A stretch of 7,104 nucleotides of DNA, taken from positions 1 to 7,104 of the forward strand of contig CAIVVS010000211.1 of assembly GCA_903909415.1 (NCBI GenBank). Reading direction: 5' to 3'. Position 1 is the first letter of the stretch. Each line of letters begins with the position of its first letter. The notes beneath the pieces are model-generated. The model saw nothing but the letters and a program-made list of their open reading frames with translations. It had not been told where the DNA came from and did not search any database. Both the position numbers and the translations under genes were made by a program. The DNA is from an uncultured Pseudomonadota bacterium (GTDB taxonomy: Bacteria; Pseudomonadota; Gammaproteobacteria; Burkholderiales; SG8-39). Positions 4,800-7,104 of this stretch are shown one piece after another.

Positions 4800-6722
4800 T
4801 TGACCGCATCCACCATCCTGATCCAGTTCCTCAACGGCCTGGCCAGCGCCAGCACGCTGTTCCTGATCGCCGTGGGGCTGTCGCTGATCTTCGGCGTGAC
4901 CCGCATCGTCAACCTCGGCCACGGGTCCTTGTACATGCTGGGCATCTACATCGCGGTGAGCGCGGTGGAGGCCTTGCGCGAGCCGCTGGGCGCGGCCGGT
5001 TTCTGGGTCGGCCTGCTGCTGGCGGCGCTGGCCGCGGGAGTCATAGGCGCGCTGATCGAGATGGCGGTGCTGAGGCGCATCTACCGCGCGCCGGAACTGT
5101 TCCAGCTGCTCGCGACCTTCGCGCTCACCCTGGTGATCAAGGATGTGGCGCTGTGGATCTGGGGTCCCGAGGACCTGCTCGGGCCACGCGCACCCGGCCT
5201 GTCCGGTTCGGTGGAGATCGCCGGCAAGGCCTTTCCCGAGTACGACCTGTTCCTGATCGTGGTCGGCCCGCTGGTGCTGGGCGTGCTCTGGCTGCTGCTC
5301 AACCGCACCCGCTGGGGCACGCTGGTGCGCGCCGCCACCCAGGACCGCGAGATGGTGGGCGCGCTGGGGGTGAACCAGAAATGGCTGTTCACCGGCGTCT
5401 TCGCGTTGGGCTCGATGCTGGCCGGGCTGGGCGGGGCGCTGCAGGTGCCGCGCGAGCCGGCGCAACTGTTCCTCGACCTGCAGGCGATCTCGGACGCCTT
5501 CGTGGTGGTGGTGGTCGGCGGCATGGGCAGCATCCCCGGCGCCTTCCTCGCCGCGCTGCTGATCGGCGAGATCAAGGCCTTCTGCATCGGCATCGGCAGC
5601 GTGACCCTGTTCGGCGTGTCGTTCTCGCTGTCCAAGTTCACCCTGGTGGTGGAGTTCATCGTGATGGCGGTGGTGCTGGTGGTGCGGCCCTGGGGGCTGC
5701 TGGGCCGCGCGCAGGCGCTGCCGGTGGCCTCCGCGTCGCACGTGGAGCCGCCGCTGCGCCCGGCGGGGCGCGCGTTCGCCGTGGTCGCCTCGGTCGCGTT
5801 CGCGGCGCTGCTGGCGCTGCCGGCCCTGGGGCTGCCCTATGCGCTGGTGCTGGCGATCGACATCCTGATCGCCGCGCTGTTCGCCGCCAGCCTGCACTTC
5901 ATCATGGGCCCGGGCGGCATGCATTCCTTCGGCCACGCCGCGTACTTCGGCCTGGGGGCCTACGGCGGGGCGCTGCTGCTCAAGCACGGCGGCCTGCCGA
6001 TGGAAGGCGCCTTCGCGCTGGCGCCGCTGGTGGCGGCCGCGGGCGCGGCGCTGTTCGGCTGGTTCTGCGTGCGCCTGTCGGGCGTGTACCTCGCGATGCT
6101 GACCCTGGCCTTCGCGCAGATCGCCTGGTCGGTGGTGTTCCAGTGGGACGACTTCACCGGCGGCTCCAACGGCATGGTGGGCGTGTGGCCGGCGCCGTGG
6201 CTGTCGGACAAGACCGCGTTCTATTACTTCACGCTGGCCTGGTGCGCATCCGGCGCCTGGCTGCTGCGGCGCATGCTGTTCTCGCCCTTCGGCTACGCGA
6301 TGCGCGCCGGGCGCGATTCGCCGCTGCGCGCCGATGCGATCGGCATCGACGTCAAGCGCATCCACTGGGCCGGCTTCATCGTCGCCGGCGCCATGGCCGG
6401 CATCGCAGGCGCCTTGTTCGCGTTCTCGAAAGGCAGCATCGCGCCGGACTCGACGCTGTCGGTGCAGCGGTCCATCGACGCGCTGGTGATGGTGCTGCTG
6501 GGCGGGGTGCAGACCCTGTCCGGGCCGGTGGTCGGCGCCGCGGCCTTCACCTGGCTGCAGGACGTGATCGCGCGCAACACCGACTACTGGCGCGCCATGC
6601 TGGGCGCGGCCATCCTGGTGCTGGTGCTGGTGTTCCCGCAGGGCGTGGTGGGCGGTCTGGCCGCGCTGTGGAGCAGGCTGACGCGCGAGCGCGACGGTTC
6701 CGCCACGAAGGGCGCGGCATGA
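4800..6722 (+). CDS. fused LivH-LivM type ABC transporter permease
   Basis: One 640-residue polypeptide joins the two inner-membrane permease subunits of a branched-chain amino acid type importer. Residues 1 to about 302 are LivH-like: FLNGLASASTLFLIAVGLSLIFG, NLGHGSLYMLGIY (38-50) and the cytoplasmic coupling region ATQDREMVGALGVNQKW (179-195). After a hydrophilic linker (about 303-322), residues 323-640 are LivM-like: GPGGMHSFGHAAYFGLGAYGG (370-390), LSGVYLAMLTLAFAQI (426-441) and AGRDSPLRADAIGIDVKRI (503-521). Each half has about eight hydrophobic segments by eye. Separate subunits are usually about 300 and 330 residues, so the total is what an intact fusion would give. The start is the TTG at 4800; the frame is closed upstream by TGA at 4761 and offers no ATG or GTG in between, and no clear Shine-Dalgarno is present. 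The stop overlaps the next gene by four bases. Confidence 0.9.
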   Translation: MTASTILIQFLNGLASASTLFLIAVGLSLIFGVTRIVNLGHGSLYMLGIYIAVSAVEALREPLGAAGFWVGLLLAALAAGVIGALIEMAVLRRIYRAPELFQLLATFALTLVIKDVALWIWGPEDLLGPRAPGLSGSVEIAGKAFPEYDLFLIVVGPLVLGVLWLLLNRTRWGTLVRAATQDREMVGALGVNQKWLFTGVFALGSMLAGLGGALQVPREPAQLFLDLQAISDAFVVVVVGGMGSIPGAFLAALLIGEIKAFCIGIGSVTLFGVSFSLSKFTLVVEFIVMAVVLVVRPWGLLGRAQALPVASASHVEPPLRPAGRAFAVVASVAFAALLALPALGLPYALVLAIDILIAALFAASLHFIMGPGGMHSFGHAAYFGLGAYGGALLLKHGGLPMEGAFALAPLVAAAGAALFGWFCVRLSGVYLAMLTLAFAQIAWSVVFQWDDFTGGSNGMVGVWPAPWLSDKTAFYYFTLAWCASGAWLLRRMLFSPFGYAMRAGRDSPLRADAIGIDVKRIHWAGFIVAGAMAGIAGALFAFSKGSIAPDSTLSVQRSIDALVMVLLGGVQTLSGPVVGAAAFTWLQDVIARNTDYWRAMLGAAILVLVLVFPQGVVGGLAALWSRLTRERDGSATKGAA

Positions 6723-7104
6723 GCGCGCCCGCGCTGCGGCCCGCAGGCCAACCCGTATTGCAGGTGGCCGGCCTGGCCAAGTCCTTCGGCGGGGTGCACG
6801 CGGTGCGCGAGGTCGCCTTCGAACTCGGCGCGGGCGAGATGCTGGCGCTGATCGGGCCGAACGGCGCGGGCAAGAGCACCTGCTTCAACATGCTCAACGG
6901 CCAGCTGGCACCGGACTCGGGCAGCGTGCGCATCGCCGGGGTGGACGTCGCCGGCATGGCGCCGCGCGCGGTCTGGCGCCTGGGCGTGGGCCGCACCTTC
7001 CAGATCACCGCGACCTTTGCGTCCATGAGCGTGCGCGAGAACGTGCAGATGGCGCTGCTCTCGCACCACCGCAAGCTGGCCGGCTTCTGGCGTCCGGCGG
7101 CGAC
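6719..7104 (+). CDS. LivG-type ABC transporter ATP-binding protein, 5' part
   Basis: The gene starts at an ATG that overlaps the permease stop (ATGA) and runs off the window after 128 codons, so the product is truncated by the window edge and not by mutation. The visible part holds the start of an ABC ATPase domain: LQVAGLAKSFGGVHAV (14-29), the Walker A motif GPNGAGKST (46-54) and the Q-loop RTFQIT (92-97, Gln95). The FGGVHAV strand and the IGVGRTFQ-like LGVGRTFQ segment are typical of LivG rather than LivF. The ABC signature, Walker B and switch histidine must lie beyond 7104. It powers the upstream permease by ATP hydrolysis at the inner face of the membrane. The four-base overlap indicates translational coupling. 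A LivF-type second ATPase is expected downstream. Confidence 0.92.
   Translation, partial: MSAPALRPAGQPVLQVAGLAKSFGGVHAVREVAFELGAGEMLALIGPNGAGKSTCFNMLNGQLAPDSGSVRIAGVDVAGMAPRAVWRLGVGRTFQITATFASMSVRENVQMALLSHHRKLAGFWRPAA

Noticed and set aside
5503..5518. GTG-rich run as a microsatellite
   Set aside because: It encodes a valine run in a predicted membrane segment of the permease and is explained by hydrophobic composition and codon bias.
3390..6365. 991-codon open frame on the minus strand opposite the transporter genes
   Set aside because: Same reason: a His/Gln/Arg/Gly-rich composition typical of an antisense shadow, crossing a terminator and several well-supported + strand genes.

Overview
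This is a high-GC (roughly 70% by eye) proteobacterial segment in which every credible gene lies on the + strand. The strong GC bias at third codon positions, the classical Sec signal peptide on the periplasmic binding protein, and the branched-chain amino acid type (HAAT) ABC transporter suggest a Burkholderiales-like betaproteobacterium. A high-GC gammaproteobacterium such as a Xanthomonadales member cannot be excluded from the sequence alone. I see no RNA genes, insertion sequences, CRISPR arrays or other mobile elements.

Layout: 1-297 is a leader without a credible gene; it holds a 9-bp perfect inverted repeat and weak promoter-like sequences. 298-894 encodes a small class I SAM-dependent methyltransferase. 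932-2458 encodes a 6-hydroxynicotinate reductase (HNR) family protein with an N-terminal cysteine cluster. 2462-3418, three bases after the previous stop, encodes a UPF0280 protein of the ApbE-like (FMN transferase) fold. A 79-bp gap with a -10-like TATAGT leads to 3498-4697, a secreted HAAT-family substrate-binding protein, which is followed by a textbook intrinsic terminator (4714-4751). 4800-6722 encodes one polypeptide that fuses the LivH- and LivM-type permeases. Its stop codon overlaps (ATGA) the start of a LivG-type ATPase that runs off the right edge at 7104.

How the parts may work together: the binding protein, fused permease and ATPase form an importer of the branched-chain amino acid type, whose members also carry aromatic acids, amides, urea and other small organic solutes. 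The HNR-like protein resembles the iron-sulfur flavoenzyme that reduces the ring of 6-hydroxynicotinate, and its tightly coupled partner belongs to the superfamily that attaches FMN to proteins. The simplest reading is an uptake-plus-reduction module for an unidentified small molecule, possibly an N-heterocycle. The substrate, and whether the UPF0280 protein flavinylates or otherwise matures the reductase, cannot be settled from the sequence. The most interesting part of the window is this HNR-like/UPF0280 pair and its transporter.
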